From the NCBI GenBank assembly GCA_963833745.1, contig CAWHZD010000008.1:62001-126000 (forward strand): a stretch of DNA of 64,000 nucleotides. Direction: 5' to 3'. Made by a program: the position numbers and the translations under genes. This document shows, one piece after another, positions 25,758 through 34,598 of this stretch. The notes under the pieces were generated by a model. The model saw nothing but the letters and a program-made list of their open reading frames with translations. It was not told where the DNA came from and made no database searches. The first letter of the stretch is position 1. The number at the start of each line of letters is the position of its first letter. This DNA comes from AP-15 sp963833745. Lineage in GTDB: Bacteria > Pseudomonadota > Alphaproteobacteria > ATCC43930 > CGMCC-115725.

Positions 25758-26441
25758 ATGGCGTTAGCGCGGAGCGGAATGCCCAATGAGACACCGGCGA
25801 CGACGCGGCTCTATCTGATTACGCCACCGGCCTTCGACCCGGACAAATTCGCGACGGAACTCGAAGAGGCATTGGCCGGCGGCGATGTCGCCTGCCTGCA
25901 GTTGCGGCTCAAGGAGGTCGACGACGACGCGGTCCGGCGCGCGGCCGCGGTGCTGCAGCCGATCGCCCAAGCGCATGATGTCGCCTTTATCATGAACGAC
26001 CGCCCCGACCTCGCCGCGGAACTCGGCTGCGACGGCGTCCATGTCGGCGAGGAAGACATGCCCTATGCCCAGGCGCGGCGGCTCTTGGGTCCCGAGCGTA
26101 TTGTCGGCGTCACCTGCGGCAACAGCCGCGACCGCGCTATCGCCGCGGCCGAAGCCGGTGCGGACTACGTCGCGTTCGGCGCCTTTTTCCCGAGCATGAC
26201 CAAACTCGGCGCCAAGCATCGCGGCGACCCCGAAACGCTGCGCGACTGGAGCGAGACCACGATCGTCCCGTGCTGTGCGATCGGCGGCATCACCCAGCAG
26301 AATTGCGGCCCGCTCGTCGAAGCCGGCGCCGATTTTCTTGCCGTGATCGGCGCGATCTGGTCCTACCCCGCCGGCCCCCGCGCCGCCGTCGCCGATTTCA
26401 ACGAAATCTTCGCCCGCTGCGGTCGCGACTACCGTCGCTGA
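25758..26441 (+). CDS. thiE: Thiamine phosphate synthase
   Basis: 227 residues from the ATG at 25758, preceded by GGGGGAGAGGG; other in-frame ATGs at 25740 and 25779 are possible. ThiE joins HMP-pyrophosphate and thiazole phosphate to thiamine phosphate. The TIM-barrel motifs are present: CLQLRLKEVDDD (pyrimidine site), FIMNDRPDLAAELGCDGVHVG (its key part DGVHVGEED binds Mg-pyrophosphate), VGVTCGNSRD, ADYVAFGAFFPSMTK and CAIGGIT. Other thiamine genes are not adjacent, and no TPP riboswitch is visible upstream. Confidence 0.92.
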   Translation: MALARSGMPNETPATTRLYLITPPAFDPDKFATELEEALAGGDVACLQLRLKEVDDDAVRRAAAVLQPIAQAHDVAFIMNDRPDLAAELGCDGVHVGEEDMPYAQARRLLGPERIVGVTCGNSRDRAIAAAEAGADYVAFGAFFPSMTKLGAKHRGDPETLRDWSETTIVPCCAIGGITQQNCGPLVEAGADFLAVIGAIWSYPAGPRAAVADFNEIFARCGRDYRR

Positions 26442-26850
26442 CGGCTCTCACCCAAAGCACCGGGGGGTGTAGCTCCGATCGGAGCCGACAGTCCTGCGGC
26501 ATGGTCCGCCCGACGCGCCGGAGTCGTCGTTCCGCCCGCTCCCGGCTTCCCCGGTCTGCTCCCGCGGCAGGCTGGGGTGTTTCCGGTTAAAATGCAGAGT
26601 CGGTATTTTCCCAATTTAAATCGGTATTTTCCAATTTAAAAATGGCGGTGCTGGGGGCGGGGAGCGGGTGCGGCGCTGTTGGCGATGCGCCGGGCGCGAC
26701 CGGAGCGCGACGGACGCTCGAAACCGCACCGGTTGTTTAACCGAGTGAGCGTCAGCTCGCTCGGCACATCGAATGTGAAACGTGATTTTGCGAAGGGGTG
26801 GCAACCGTAAGCGATTTGACGTAAACTGTCGGCGCTGGGATGAGGAGAAC
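26442..26850. other. Intergenic with a 20-21-bp duplication
   Basis: No gene seen. TCGGTATTTTCCCAATTTAAA at 26600-26620 is followed at once by a near-identical copy (26621-26640) lacking one C. The AT-rich doubled unit could include promoter elements of the following gene. Confidence 0.55.
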
Positions 26851-27711
26851 ATGATGGATCTGGAAAACCTGCCCCGTGGAATCCAGAGATCGCGCCGTAA
26901 TCTGATAAAGATGGGCACCGTAACAGCATCTGCGATTTTCGCTGTCTTAACGAAAACAACGATGGCTGCTGCCGGTCCGCCTGGGCCACGGCCCGGTCCG
27001 CCCGGGCCACCACCCGGCCCGCCCGGGCCGCCATCTGGTCCTCCTGGCCCAACACCTCGTCCGATGTGCTTTCTAAAGGGCACGACGATCCGAACCGCAG
27101 ACGGCGACAGAAAGATCGAAGACCTTGCGGTGGGTGATTTGCTGCCGGGTTTTTTCGGCGGAACAAGTCCGATCCAGTGGATCGGCCGCTATTCGTTTAA
27201 GAAAAGCGATCCGACAAAAGCATGGGTCAACGACGTGCTCCCGGTTCGGGTCGCTCGGTCGGCCCTTGGTCCCGATGTGCCATATGCCGATTTATGTATC
27301 ACGAGGGGGCATGCACTGCTCATCGATGGCGTGCTGGTCCCAGTGTGCAATTTAATCAACGGCACGACAATTGCGCTTTATGAGGCCCGCGGGTTTGATG
27401 AATTGGAGTACTTCCATGTCAAGCTCGAACGCCACGACGTGATCTACGCGGAAGGAGCCCCCTGCGAAACGCTGGTGAATGTTGATGAGAACGCGGTCAA
27501 TTTTGCCGAATATCTTCGTCAATATGGACCGCCGACGATCAAAGACGCTCGCTGTGCGCCGTGGGTTGGCTTTGGCCGTCGGATTGAAATAAAGTCTCGT
27601 TTGCGCAGCGCGATCTCGCCCTGGATCGATCGCCGCCAGAAGCTCGACGTTATTCGAGACGAGCTCGAGGAGGGTGGTGTCGTACTCTCCCGGCAATCGG
27701 AACCGGCTTAA
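26851..27711 (+). CDS. Tat-exported Hint-domain protein with collagen-like region
   Basis: 286 residues from the first ATG of ATGATG at 26851, preceded by GAGGAGAAC. Residues about 10-42 are a twin-arginine signal (RSRRNLIKMG then a hydrophobic ASAIFAVLTKTTMAAA), so export would be of a folded protein. Residues about 43-70 are collagen-like Gly-Pro-Pro repeats. From residue 74, CFLKGTTIRTADGDRKIEDL begins a Hint domain (PF13403-like): VGDLLPG, LCITRGHALLIDGVLVP with the conserved His, and later DVIYAEGAPCETL. Hint domains cut themselves at the leading Cys. The combination suggests a surface protein processed after export. Cleavage is inferred from family, not seen. Confidence 0.8.
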   Translation: MMDLENLPRGIQRSRRNLIKMGTVTASAIFAVLTKTTMAAAGPPGPRPGPPGPPPGPPGPPSGPPGPTPRPMCFLKGTTIRTADGDRKIEDLAVGDLLPGFFGGTSPIQWIGRYSFKKSDPTKAWVNDVLPVRVARSALGPDVPYADLCITRGHALLIDGVLVPVCNLINGTTIALYEARGFDELEYFHVKLERHDVIYAEGAPCETLVNVDENAVNFAEYLRQYGPPTIKDARCAPWVGFGRRIEIKSRLRSAISPWIDRRQKLDVIRDELEEGGVVLSRQSEPA

Positions 27712-28059
27712 AGCAGTCGCAGTTTCTGCTGGCGACCGAGTGGGCGGTGACCTGCCCCGAGTTGTAGAGCACAACCGAGCGTGAAGAACCGCGCTTCGCG
27801 CTGAGCACGGCGACGCGTACTTTAGCGTCGCGATCCGGTGGCCGGTGGCGCGGATGCCGATTGCCGTCGACACCGCGCCCAGCCGCCTCCTGCCGGCAGT
27901 CATCCCTTCGTCGACCCGTCGGATCTCGTCGAAAGTGCGATAGGCGAGTTTTAGCGCGCGCCAGCTGATTGAGCACGTCGCATGGAAATATCATCTGGGG
28001 TGCGGAGGCGGCGATCCGGCGTTACATAGGGGTCGACCGACAACAAGGAGGAGGTCCCG
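27712..28059. other. Intergenic, no gene recognised
   Basis: 348 bp after the Hint gene. Minus-strand frames (for example one reading TFDEIRRVDEGMTAGRR) look like a possible decayed gene, but no family is recognised and stops interrupt it. Confidence 0.4.
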
Positions 28060-28353
28060 ATGGACGACAACATGCGCACCGAGCTCGAAGCCGCGGCCTT
28101 CCGCCGCCTGGTCGGGCATCTGCGTGAGCGCACCGACGTGCAGAACATCGACATGATGAATCTGGCGGGCTTCTGCCGCAACTGCCTGTCGCGATGGTAT
28201 CGCGAGGAGGCCGAGCAGCGCAGCGTGCCGCTGTCCGACCCGCAGGCGCGCGAGATCGTCTACGGCATGCCCTATGACGAATGGCGCAAAAAGCACCAGA
28301 AGGAAGCCAGCGCCGAGCAGAAGGCGGCCTTCGCCGCTTCCCAGCAGCACTGA
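28060..28353 (+). CDS. DUF1244 family protein
   Basis: 97 residues, ribosome site AAGGAGG. The sequence FRRLVGHLRERTDVQNIDMM, NLAGFCRNCLSRWY and IVYGMPYDEWRKKHQ is the highly conserved DUF1244 signature, found widely in proteobacteria. The protein is all-helical and acts in the cytoplasm; its function is unknown. The two Cys residues in FCRNCL are conserved. A GapR gene follows about 100 bp downstream on the same strand. Confidence 0.92.
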   Translation: MDDNMRTELEAAAFRRLVGHLRERTDVQNIDMMNLAGFCRNCLSRWYREEAEQRSVPLSDPQAREIVYGMPYDEWRKKHQKEASAEQKAAFAASQQH

Positions 28354-28456
28354 CCAAGAGCGGCGCAGCGGCTGGCCCTGCCTTGCGCGGGCGGCGGCCG
28401 GCCGCTATCGTCGGCGGCGCCGCGGGGGGCGCGGCATGATGGGAAAGAGGGAGACC

Positions 28457-28735
28457 ATGCCTGACGTCGGCGGGATCGCGGGCGAGCGCCTGAAATCCTT
28501 TATCGAGCGCATCGAGCGGCTCGAAGAGGAGAAGCGCGCGCTCGCCGAGGACATCAAGGAAGTCTATTCCGAGGCCAAAGGGACTGGCTTCGACACCAAA
28601 ATCATGCGGCAGATCATCCGCATTCGCAAACGCGACCAGGACGAGCTCGACGAGGAGGAAACCCTGCTCGACGTCTACAAGCGGGCGCTCGGCATGCTCC
28701 CGGACGCAACCCCGCAGGCCGAGGCGGCGGAATAG
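28457..28735 (+). CDS. gapR: GapR family nucleoid-associated protein (DUF2312)
   Basis: 92 residues from the ATG at 28457, after GAGGGAG; further in-frame ATGs at 28436 and 28439 are less well placed. The family sequence is clear: ERLKSFIERIERLEEEKRAL, DIKEVYSEAKGTGFD and KIMRQIIRIRKRDQDE. GapR forms a clamp-like tetramer around overtwisted DNA ahead of replication and transcription and stimulates type II topoisomerases in Caulobacter, where it is essential. It is typical of alphaproteobacteria and supports that placement. Confidence 0.93.
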   Translation: MPDVGGIAGERLKSFIERIERLEEEKRALAEDIKEVYSEAKGTGFDTKIMRQIIRIRKRDQDELDEEETLLDVYKRALGMLPDATPQAEAAE

Positions 28736-28747
28736 CGAGATGCGCCC

Positions 28748-28774
28748 GGCCCTGTCCGTTTACGGACGGAGGGC
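28748..28774. terminator. Hairpin between convergent gapR and threonine aldolase genes
   Basis: GGCCCTGTCCG pairs with CGGACGGAGGGCC across a TTTA loop. It sits between converging genes and may end transcription from either side; no T-run is present. Confidence 0.5.
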
Positions 28775-28815
28775 CCCGCGCAGTGCGAGGGTGAGGGGGA
28801 AAATATCCGACGCCG

Positions 28816-29871
28816 CTACTCTGCGGCGCGTGCAGCCGTCGTCGACGCCGAATGCCGGCGCAACGCAGCCAACAGCGCGTCGGCCTCGGTTTCGGTGGCG
28901 TCGAAGCGGCAGACAAAACGCGCGAGGGTCTTAGTGCGGCGATAAAACCCAAAGCCGTCGGCTTCGAGCAGGTCCATGACCGCAGCCGGCAATTCGAGAA
29001 AGATTTCGTTGACCTCGACCGGGGCCAGCAGGCGGACGCCGGGAATGCCGGCGAGCCCGGCAGCGATGCGAGCCGCGACGCCGTTCGACGCCCGCGCCAT
29101 GTCGAGCCACAGACCGCCTTCGACATACGCCAACAGCTGCGCCGAGGCGAAGCGCATCTTCGACCAAACCTGCCCGGCGCGGCGCAACTGCACCGCCAGC
29201 CCGTCGACCAGCTGCGGTGCAAACACCACGATCGCATCGCATAAGGCGCCGCCGTTCTTGGTTGCGCCGAACGACATGATGTCGACGCCGGCGCGCCAGG
29301 TTGCCTCGGCCGGGCTGCAGCCAAGCCGGGCCAGTGCGTTGGCAAAGCGCGCCCCGTCCATGTGCACGCTGAGGCCCCTCGTCTTCGCCACCTCGGCGAT
29401 CCCGCGGATCTCGGCCGGCGAATAGACCGTGCCAAGATCGCTGGCCTGGGTCACGTTGACCGCGGCGGGCTGGCCGCGATGCAGCTGCCCGGGCGCGATC
29501 GTTGCCAGGGTTTCGGCGAGTCGCTCGGCGCTGATCCGGCCATTTTCGCCGCCAACCAGGGCGAGCTTGAGGCCGCCGCCGAAAAAACCGGCGGCATTGG
29601 CCTCGGAAGTGTTGATGTGCGCCGCCTCGCTGCAATAGACGATGCCCCAGGAGGGGCTGATCGCCGCCAAGCTCAGCGCGTTGGCCGCGGTCCCGGTCGC
29701 CACCGGAAACACCCGCACCGCGGTCTCGAACAAATCGGAGAAGCGCCGTTGCAATGCCGCCGTCCATTCGTCCCCGCCATAGCCGAGCGCGGTGTCGTGG
29801 TTGGCGCGAACGAGCGCTTCGAGGATTTCCGGCGCCGCCCGGCCGGTGTTGTCGCTGCGGTAGTCGATCAT
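28816..29871 (-). CDS. ltaE: Low-specificity L-threonine aldolase
   Basis: 351 residues from the ATG at 29871 (MIDYRSDN). This PLP enzyme splits L-threonine and allo-threonine to glycine and acetaldehyde. Motifs: DNTGRAAPEIL and LGYGGDEWT at the start, VATGTAANALSL (phosphate site), CSEAAHINTSEANA, LSVHMDGARFANAL, and the PLP lysine in MSFGATKNGGALCDAI. Length is normal for the family. Its start overlaps the stop of the upstream FecR/DUF6600 gene by 4 bp (ATGA), so translation of the two is probably coupled even though their functions look unrelated. Confidence 0.9.
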   Translation of the reverse strand: MIDYRSDNTGRAAPEILEALVRANHDTALGYGGDEWTAALQRRFSDLFETAVRVFPVATGTAANALSLAAISPSWGIVYCSEAAHINTSEANAAGFFGGGLKLALVGGENGRISAERLAETLATIAPGQLHRGQPAAVNVTQASDLGTVYSPAEIRGIAEVAKTRGLSVHMDGARFANALARLGCSPAEATWRAGVDIMSFGATKNGGALCDAIVVFAPQLVDGLAVQLRRAGQVWSKMRFASAQLLAYVEGGLWLDMARASNGVAARIAAGLAGIPGVRLLAPVEVNEIFLELPAAVMDLLEADGFGFYRRTKTLARFVCRFDATETEADALLAALRRHSASTTAARAAE

Positions 29872-31523
29872 CGCCGGATCATCCTCTTGCGGGCTTCGGG
29901 ATGCGATGGGGCATGATCGGCGCGGGCGACCCGGAGAACAAGCGTATGGCGCAGTCGCGACACCTCGGCGTAGGCCATCACCCGCAGCCGCACCAGCCGC
30001 AGGCGGGCCACCTCCTGGAAATGCTGCGAGTGTGTCGTCGCGGCGCGAACGATGCTGGCCCAACTCGCGCCCTTGGCCGTATTCGCCTCGACCTGTGGAG
30101 CCGGCGGATGCTCGTGGACCGGCGAAGCGGCGGCGACGCGAACCGGCGTCTGTGGCGGCGGCCCGATCTTGGGCGAGCCCATGATCGCCGGCGCGTCGCG
30201 CAGACGCTCGTCTGGAATCTTCACCAGCGAACCCGCTACCGGCTGCCCGGTGACGAAGACCGGCCGTGGGACGACGCTGGCGAACTCGCGGTTGGCGAAA
30301 TGCGCATTGGCGATTTCGGCGGGTGGCTCTGCGTCCTTGCTAATGCGAATCAAGCCCATATCCGCCACATTGCTGCGGTTGATCGCCCGGATGTAGTCGA
30401 GGTCGCCGGTGTAGCTCGGCCAGTAGATTTCGGCCGGCGCGAGCGGAAACCAGGCGATCGCCGGGCCGGGGCCGTCGGCATAGCTGAGTCCGACGCCGGG
30501 CGTGCCCAGATAGGCGACAACCGCCGGCGCCCACACCGGATGCGGCGTCATCACGCCGGGCGCCCAGGACCATTTCCCGTCGGCGAACAGCCAGCGGCCG
30601 TAATGCGAGGTGGCAAATCCCCAGGGCTGGTCGTCGACCCAGCTCCAGCCCCAGGGCGGGAGCCAGCGCCAATGCCCGTTGCGATACGGCGCCCAATCCG
30701 ACGGCGGCGCCTGCGGCACCCAGATCTCGCCGTTTTTGGCGGTCGCCCGCCAGCGGCCGGCGGCATCGAGGGCAGCGTAGCCGGTCATCTCGCGCGAAAT
30801 GAAATAGGGTGCGGCGAGCTTCGAGTCATCGACGGCGCGCGCCCCGCACCATTCGGCGAATTCGTCGCCGGATGCCGCCTCGGTGATGGGGTCGACCGGG
30901 CCGGCGGCGCTCAAAACGACCCTGTCGCCGGCCTCGATTTCAATATTGGCGCCGGCTGCGACGAACCGGGCGCTGCCGGTGAACGCGGCGATGCGAACCG
31001 GCCGGTCACCGCCGCCGGTGTCGATGTCGTAGCGGCCCGCCCGCAGCAGCCACAGGCCACCGCGGCGACTGTCGATCTGCACGCTCTCGTCTGCACCGAA
31101 ATCGCGGATGTCCAGATCGATCCGGCCATGCTCGACAGCGATCTCGGCGATCGACAAGTCGAGTTTCGCGACCGCGATTTCGGTGCCGCCGTCGAGGTCG
31201 ATCGTGTCGGCTCCGACGCGAATTTCAGCGCGCCCCTGCGGATCGGTGCGAAGTGCCGCGCCGGTCGCGACCGGGTCGTTAACGGCTGCCGGCGACCACG
31301 GCGATTCGCCGGGGCCGCGGAACTCGACCTTTCCCGCCGCCAGGCTGACCCGCCCGACCCGGGCGGAAGGAGCCGGAGTCGGAGCAGCGGCGGCGGCTGC
31401 CACAGCCGGGGTCGAAGAGGCGGTTGCAGCGGGTGTTTGCGCCGCCTCGCCGGCGTGCAGCAATGCCGCGCCGATCACGACGACGGTCGCGGCGAAAGCG
31501 CCGCCCGAGAAATCGAATCGCAT
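29868..31523 (-). CDS. FecR-like/DUF6600 exported protein
   Basis: 551 residues. The N-terminal hydrophobic stretch (FAATVVVIGAALLHAGEAA) is a signal peptide, followed by an Ala/Pro-rich linker. Residues about 55-225 are FecR-like beta structure: VGRVSLAAGKVEFR, GAALRTDPQGRAEIRVG, IDSRRGGLWLLRAGRY. Residues about 260-420 follow the DUF6600 pattern with repeated aromatic rungs: WAPYRNGHWRWLPPWGWSWV, WGFATSHYGRWLF and WSWAPGV. The last 60 residues are basic. Such proteins are periplasmic or envelope-bound; the role is unknown. It overlaps the threonine aldolase gene by 4 bp and diverges from the cobalamin genes. Confidence 0.8.
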   Translation of the reverse strand: MRFDFSGGAFAATVVVIGAALLHAGEAAQTPAATASSTPAVAAAAAAPTPAPSARVGRVSLAAGKVEFRGPGESPWSPAAVNDPVATGAALRTDPQGRAEIRVGADTIDLDGGTEIAVAKLDLSIAEIAVEHGRIDLDIRDFGADESVQIDSRRGGLWLLRAGRYDIDTGGGDRPVRIAAFTGSARFVAAGANIEIEAGDRVVLSAAGPVDPITEAASGDEFAEWCGARAVDDSKLAAPYFISREMTGYAALDAAGRWRATAKNGEIWVPQAPPSDWAPYRNGHWRWLPPWGWSWVDDQPWGFATSHYGRWLFADGKWSWAPGVMTPHPVWAPAVVAYLGTPGVGLSYADGPGPAIAWFPLAPAEIYWPSYTGDLDYIRAINRSNVADMGLIRISKDAEPPAEIANAHFANREFASVVPRPVFVTGQPVAGSLVKIPDERLRDAPAIMGSPKIGPPPQTPVRVAAASPVHEHPPAPQVEANTAKGASWASIVRAATTHSQHFQEVARLRLVRLRVMAYAEVSRLRHTLVLRVARADHAPSHPEARKRMIRR

Positions 31524-31708
31524 GGCTTCCCTTGCGCCGATGCTGCTGCCCGCAAGTCTAGCAAATCAGCGGCGTTTGCAATCAATAATCGCTCTGTTAA
31601 TTCTCTTTTTACCTTCCGGGGTTTGTCACCGACGATGACAGTCGCCGATTCGGGTCGGATTGCCGGCAGGCGGGTGGATACATCAAGACTACCGTCGAGC
31701 TGCTTACG

Positions 31709-33529
31709 ATGATCCGTGGACTACCTGACGGCATCGCGATCGTCGCACTCGGTCCGTCGGCAGCAACACTCGGCCGGCGCCTGCAGGCGGTGTTGCCCGG
31801 CTCCCGATTGCACGGGCCGCGCGCCCGCCCAGGCGATTGGGACGAGACCTACGACCGGGCAGCAGCGCATCTTGCGAGCCTGTTCGCAGCCGGTCACCCG
31901 ATCGTCGGGATCTGCGCCAGCGGCATCCTGGTGCGCGCGGTGGCGCCGCTGCTGGCGGCGAAGCGACAGGAGCCGCCGGTTGTCGCCGTCGCCGAGGACG
32001 GCTCGCTCGCGGTGCCGCTGGTCGGCGGGCACCACGGCGCCAACACGATCGCCCGCGCTATCGCGTCGGTCACGGGCGGAACCGCCGCGATCACCACGGC
32101 CGGCGATGTCAGGCTCGGCGTGGCGCTCGACGAGCCGCCGCCCGGCTGGCGGATCGCCGACCCGGAGCAGGTCAAGCCGGTCGCCGCCGCGCTGCTCGCC
32201 GGGGAACCCGTAGCACTGGTCGAGGAAGTCGGCGGCGGCGGGTGGCTGCGCGCCGGTGCGATTGCCTGGGCCGATGATGCCGTGACCAAAGTCGTGGTGA
32301 CCGACCGGGCGCCCGCGCCGGGGACGACCGCGCTCGTCTACCACCCGCCGGTGCTGGCGCTCGGCATCGGCTGCGAGCGCGGCTGCAAGGCGGCCGAGAT
32401 CCTTGACCTGGTCCGCGCGACCCTAGCCGGGGCGGGCCTCGCCGAAGGTGCCGTCGCCACGGTCGTCTCGATCGAATTGAAGCTCGCCGAGCCCGGCATC
32501 CACGCGCTCGCCGCCGCGCTCGGCGCGCCGGCGCGGTTTTTTACGGCGGAACGACTGCTGGCCGAGACCGACCGCTTGACCGAACGCTCGCAAGCGGTGT
32601 TTCGCGCGACCGGCTGTTGGGGAGTAGCCGAGGGCGCGGCTCTCGCCGCCGTCGGCCCCGGCGGAATTCTGATCGTACCAAAGCAAAAGTCGCGTCGGGC
32701 GACCTGCGCCGTCGCCCGCGCACTCCAGCCGGTCGCTGACGCCACAATCGGCCGCCCGCGCGGCCGGCTCGCGATTGTCGGCATCGGTCCCGGCGATCCT
32801 GCCTGGCGCACCCCGGAGGCGAGCGCCGCGCTCGCCGAGGCGAGCGACATCGTCGGCTATCGCCTCTATCTCGAGCTGCTCGGGTCGGCCGTCGCCGGCA
32901 AACGCCGCTACGAAAGCGCGCTCGGCGCAGAGGAGGCGCGGGTTCGCCGGGCGCTGGACCTCGCGGCCGAGGGGCGCAACGTCGCGCTCGTCTCCTCGGG
33001 CGACGCCGGCATTTACGGGTTGGCGTCATTGGTTTTCGAATTACTCGACCGAGCGGCCAAGCACGAGTGGCGAATGGTGGAAATCACCGTCTGCCCCGGC
33101 CTCTCGGCATTGCAGGCCGCGGCGGCGCGAGCCGGCGCCCCGCTCGGCCACGATTTCTGCGCGATCTCGCTGTCCGACCTGCTGACCCCGTGGGAGACGA
33201 TCCGCACCCGGCTCGAAGCCGCCGCCATCGGCGATTTTGTCGTCGCGCTCTTCAACCCGCGATCGGCGCGCCGGTCGCGCCAGCTGGCTGAAGCGGCCGA
33301 AATCCTGCTGCGCCATCGCCGACCGCAAACCCCCGTCTTTTTCGCCCGCAATCTCGGCCGCGACGGCGAGGAAACCCGCATCATCCCGCTCTCCGAACTC
33401 GCCGCCGCTTCCGCCGGTATCGACATGCTGAGCCTGGTTCTGGTCGGGAGCAGCGCGACCTGCATTGTCGAGGGCGACCCGTCCCGCCTCTACACCCCGC
33501 GCGGCTATTTCCCCGGCGATCCCCGGTGA
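31709..33529 (+). CDS. cobJ: CbiG-CobJ fusion (cobalt-precorrin-5A hydrolase/precorrin-3B C17-methyltransferase)
   Basis: 606 residues with two enzymes in one chain. Residues 1-345 are CbiG-like: N-terminal VGICASGILVRAVAPLL, the mid-domain VPLVGGHHGANTIARAIA, and the C-terminal CobE-like LGIGCERGCKAAEIL. Residues about 350-606 are the CobJ SAM methyltransferase: LAIVGIGPGDPAW, SDIVGYRLYLELL, VALVSSGDAGIYGLA, VCPGLSALQAAAARAGAPLGHDF (key part CPGLSALQAAA), IGDFVVALFNPRS. CobJ methylates C17 and contracts the corrin ring; CbiG opens the lactone in the oxygen-independent route. It overlaps cobM by 4 bp. No cobalamin riboswitch is visible upstream. The B12-dependent mutase at 35743 may use the product. 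Confidence 0.92.
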   Translation: MIRGLPDGIAIVALGPSAATLGRRLQAVLPGSRLHGPRARPGDWDETYDRAAAHLASLFAAGHPIVGICASGILVRAVAPLLAAKRQEPPVVAVAEDGSLAVPLVGGHHGANTIARAIASVTGGTAAITTAGDVRLGVALDEPPPGWRIADPEQVKPVAAALLAGEPVALVEEVGGGGWLRAGAIAWADDAVTKVVVTDRAPAPGTTALVYHPPVLALGIGCERGCKAAEILDLVRATLAGAGLAEGAVATVVSIELKLAEPGIHALAAALGAPARFFTAERLLAETDRLTERSQAVFRATGCWGVAEGAALAAVGPGGILIVPKQKSRRATCAVARALQPVADATIGRPRGRLAIVGIGPGDPAWRTPEASAALAEASDIVGYRLYLELLGSAVAGKRRYESALGAEEARVRRALDLAAEGRNVALVSSGDAGIYGLASLVFELLDRAAKHEWRMVEITVCPGLSALQAAAARAGAPLGHDFCAISLSDLLTPWETIRTRLEAAAIGDFVVALFNPRSARRSRQLAEAAEILLRHRRPQTPVFFARNLGRDGEETRIIPLSELAAASAGIDMLSLVLVGSSATCIVEGDPSRLYTPRGYFPGDPR

Positions 33530-34311
33530 CCGTGCATTTCATCGGCGCCGGCCCGGGAGCGCCCGATCTGATCACCGTGCGCGGGTTGCGGCTGATCGAG
33601 CGCTGCCCGGTCTGTCTTTACGCCGGCTCGCTGGTGCCGCCCGCGATCCTGGCCGCCGCCCCGCCCGACGCCCGCCTCGTCGACACCGCATCCTTGACCC
33701 TCGACGAGATCGTCGCCCATCTCGCCGCGGCGCATGAACAGGGTCTCGACGTGGCCCGGCTGCATTCGGGCGACCCGTCGCTTTATGGTGCCGTCGCTGA
33801 GCAAATGCGCCGGCTTGCGGCGCTCGGCATCCCGTATGACGTCACTCCCGGGGTGCCGTCCTTTGCCGCCGCCGCCGCAGTACTCGGCTGCGAACTGACC
33901 CTTCCGGAAGTGGCGCAGACTGTGATCCTGACCCGCACCGCGACGCGCTCCTCGCCGATGCCCGCAGGCGAAGCGCTCGACCGGCTAGCGGCAGCCGGCG
34001 CCACCCTGGCGATCCATCTGTCGATAACCAATATCGCCCGCGTCGTCCGCACCCTGACACCGCGCTACGGCAGCGATTGCCCGGCGGTCGTCGCCTACCG
34101 GGTCAGCTGGCCGGACGAACGGCTGATCCGCGGTACCCTCGCCGACATCCGCGACAAGGTGAAGGCGGCGCGGATCACCCGCACCGCGTTGATCCTCGTC
34201 GGCCCCGCGCTCGCCGGCGCCTTGTTGCCGGCGCCCGCGCCGGACAGCCGGCTCTACGCCCCCGGCCACCATCACCTGCTGCGCCCCCGGCGCGCCCTGC
34301 TTCCCGGTTGA
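33526..34311 (+). CDS. cobM: Precorrin-4 C11-methyltransferase
   Basis: 261 residues from the GTG at 33526, overlapping the end of cobJ, so translational coupling is likely. It transfers a methyl group from SAM to C11 of precorrin-4. Family motifs are FIGAGPGAPDLITVRG (N-terminal SAM site), CLYAGSLVPP, VARLHSGDPSLYGAVAEQ, YDVTPGVPSFAAAAA, VILTRTATRSSPMP and IHLSITNIARVV. Length and motif order are normal. Other cobalamin genes are not adjacent, so the pathway genes are split over the chromosome. Confidence 0.93.
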   Translation: MTVHFIGAGPGAPDLITVRGLRLIERCPVCLYAGSLVPPAILAAAPPDARLVDTASLTLDEIVAHLAAAHEQGLDVARLHSGDPSLYGAVAEQMRRLAALGIPYDVTPGVPSFAAAAAVLGCELTLPEVAQTVILTRTATRSSPMPAGEALDRLAAAGATLAIHLSITNIARVVRTLTPRYGSDCPAVVAYRVSWPDERLIRGTLADIRDKVKAARITRTALILVGPALAGALLPAPAPDSRLYAPGHHHLLRPRRALLPG

Positions 34312-34553
34312 GACGATAATGGCGACCGCAATAATGACAAATTCGCATTGCACATTTCGACCAAACCCTGCCGCCCGGGAGCCGCCGCGTTGTCGAAGAG
34401 ATTCAACTTGTGCATGAATCTGCTCCAGATTCGCTGCAGATGCAGCACGACAAAAAGCTTCGGAGAACCCATAGTTGTAATCGCGAGCGGGTGTCGGCGC
34501 ATGCGAGCGCCTTTCGTCGCACTTGCCGGGCCAGGGGTACCCCCTCACCTTTG

Positions 34554-34590
34554 CTGATATCGGTCATCCGGCCCTGATATCGGTCATCCG
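34554..34590. repeat. 19-bp tandem duplication before ctaA
   Basis: CTGATATCGGTCATCCGG is present twice, separated by one base, directly upstream of the heme A synthase start at 34599. It lies in a 287-bp spacer in which I see no gene; it places a second copy in the leader of ctaA. Confidence 0.8.
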
Positions 34591-34598
34591 GGAAGCAG

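Noticed and set aside
31524..31708. Cobalamin riboswitch before cobJ
   Set aside because: No B12-box or matching stem layout could be found in the 185-bp leader.
34312..34548. Phasin-like protein on the minus strand (SAANLEQIHAQVESLRQRGG)
   Set aside because: Only a short helical stretch resembles phasins and the frame runs on into the antisense of cobM; not enough to call a gene.
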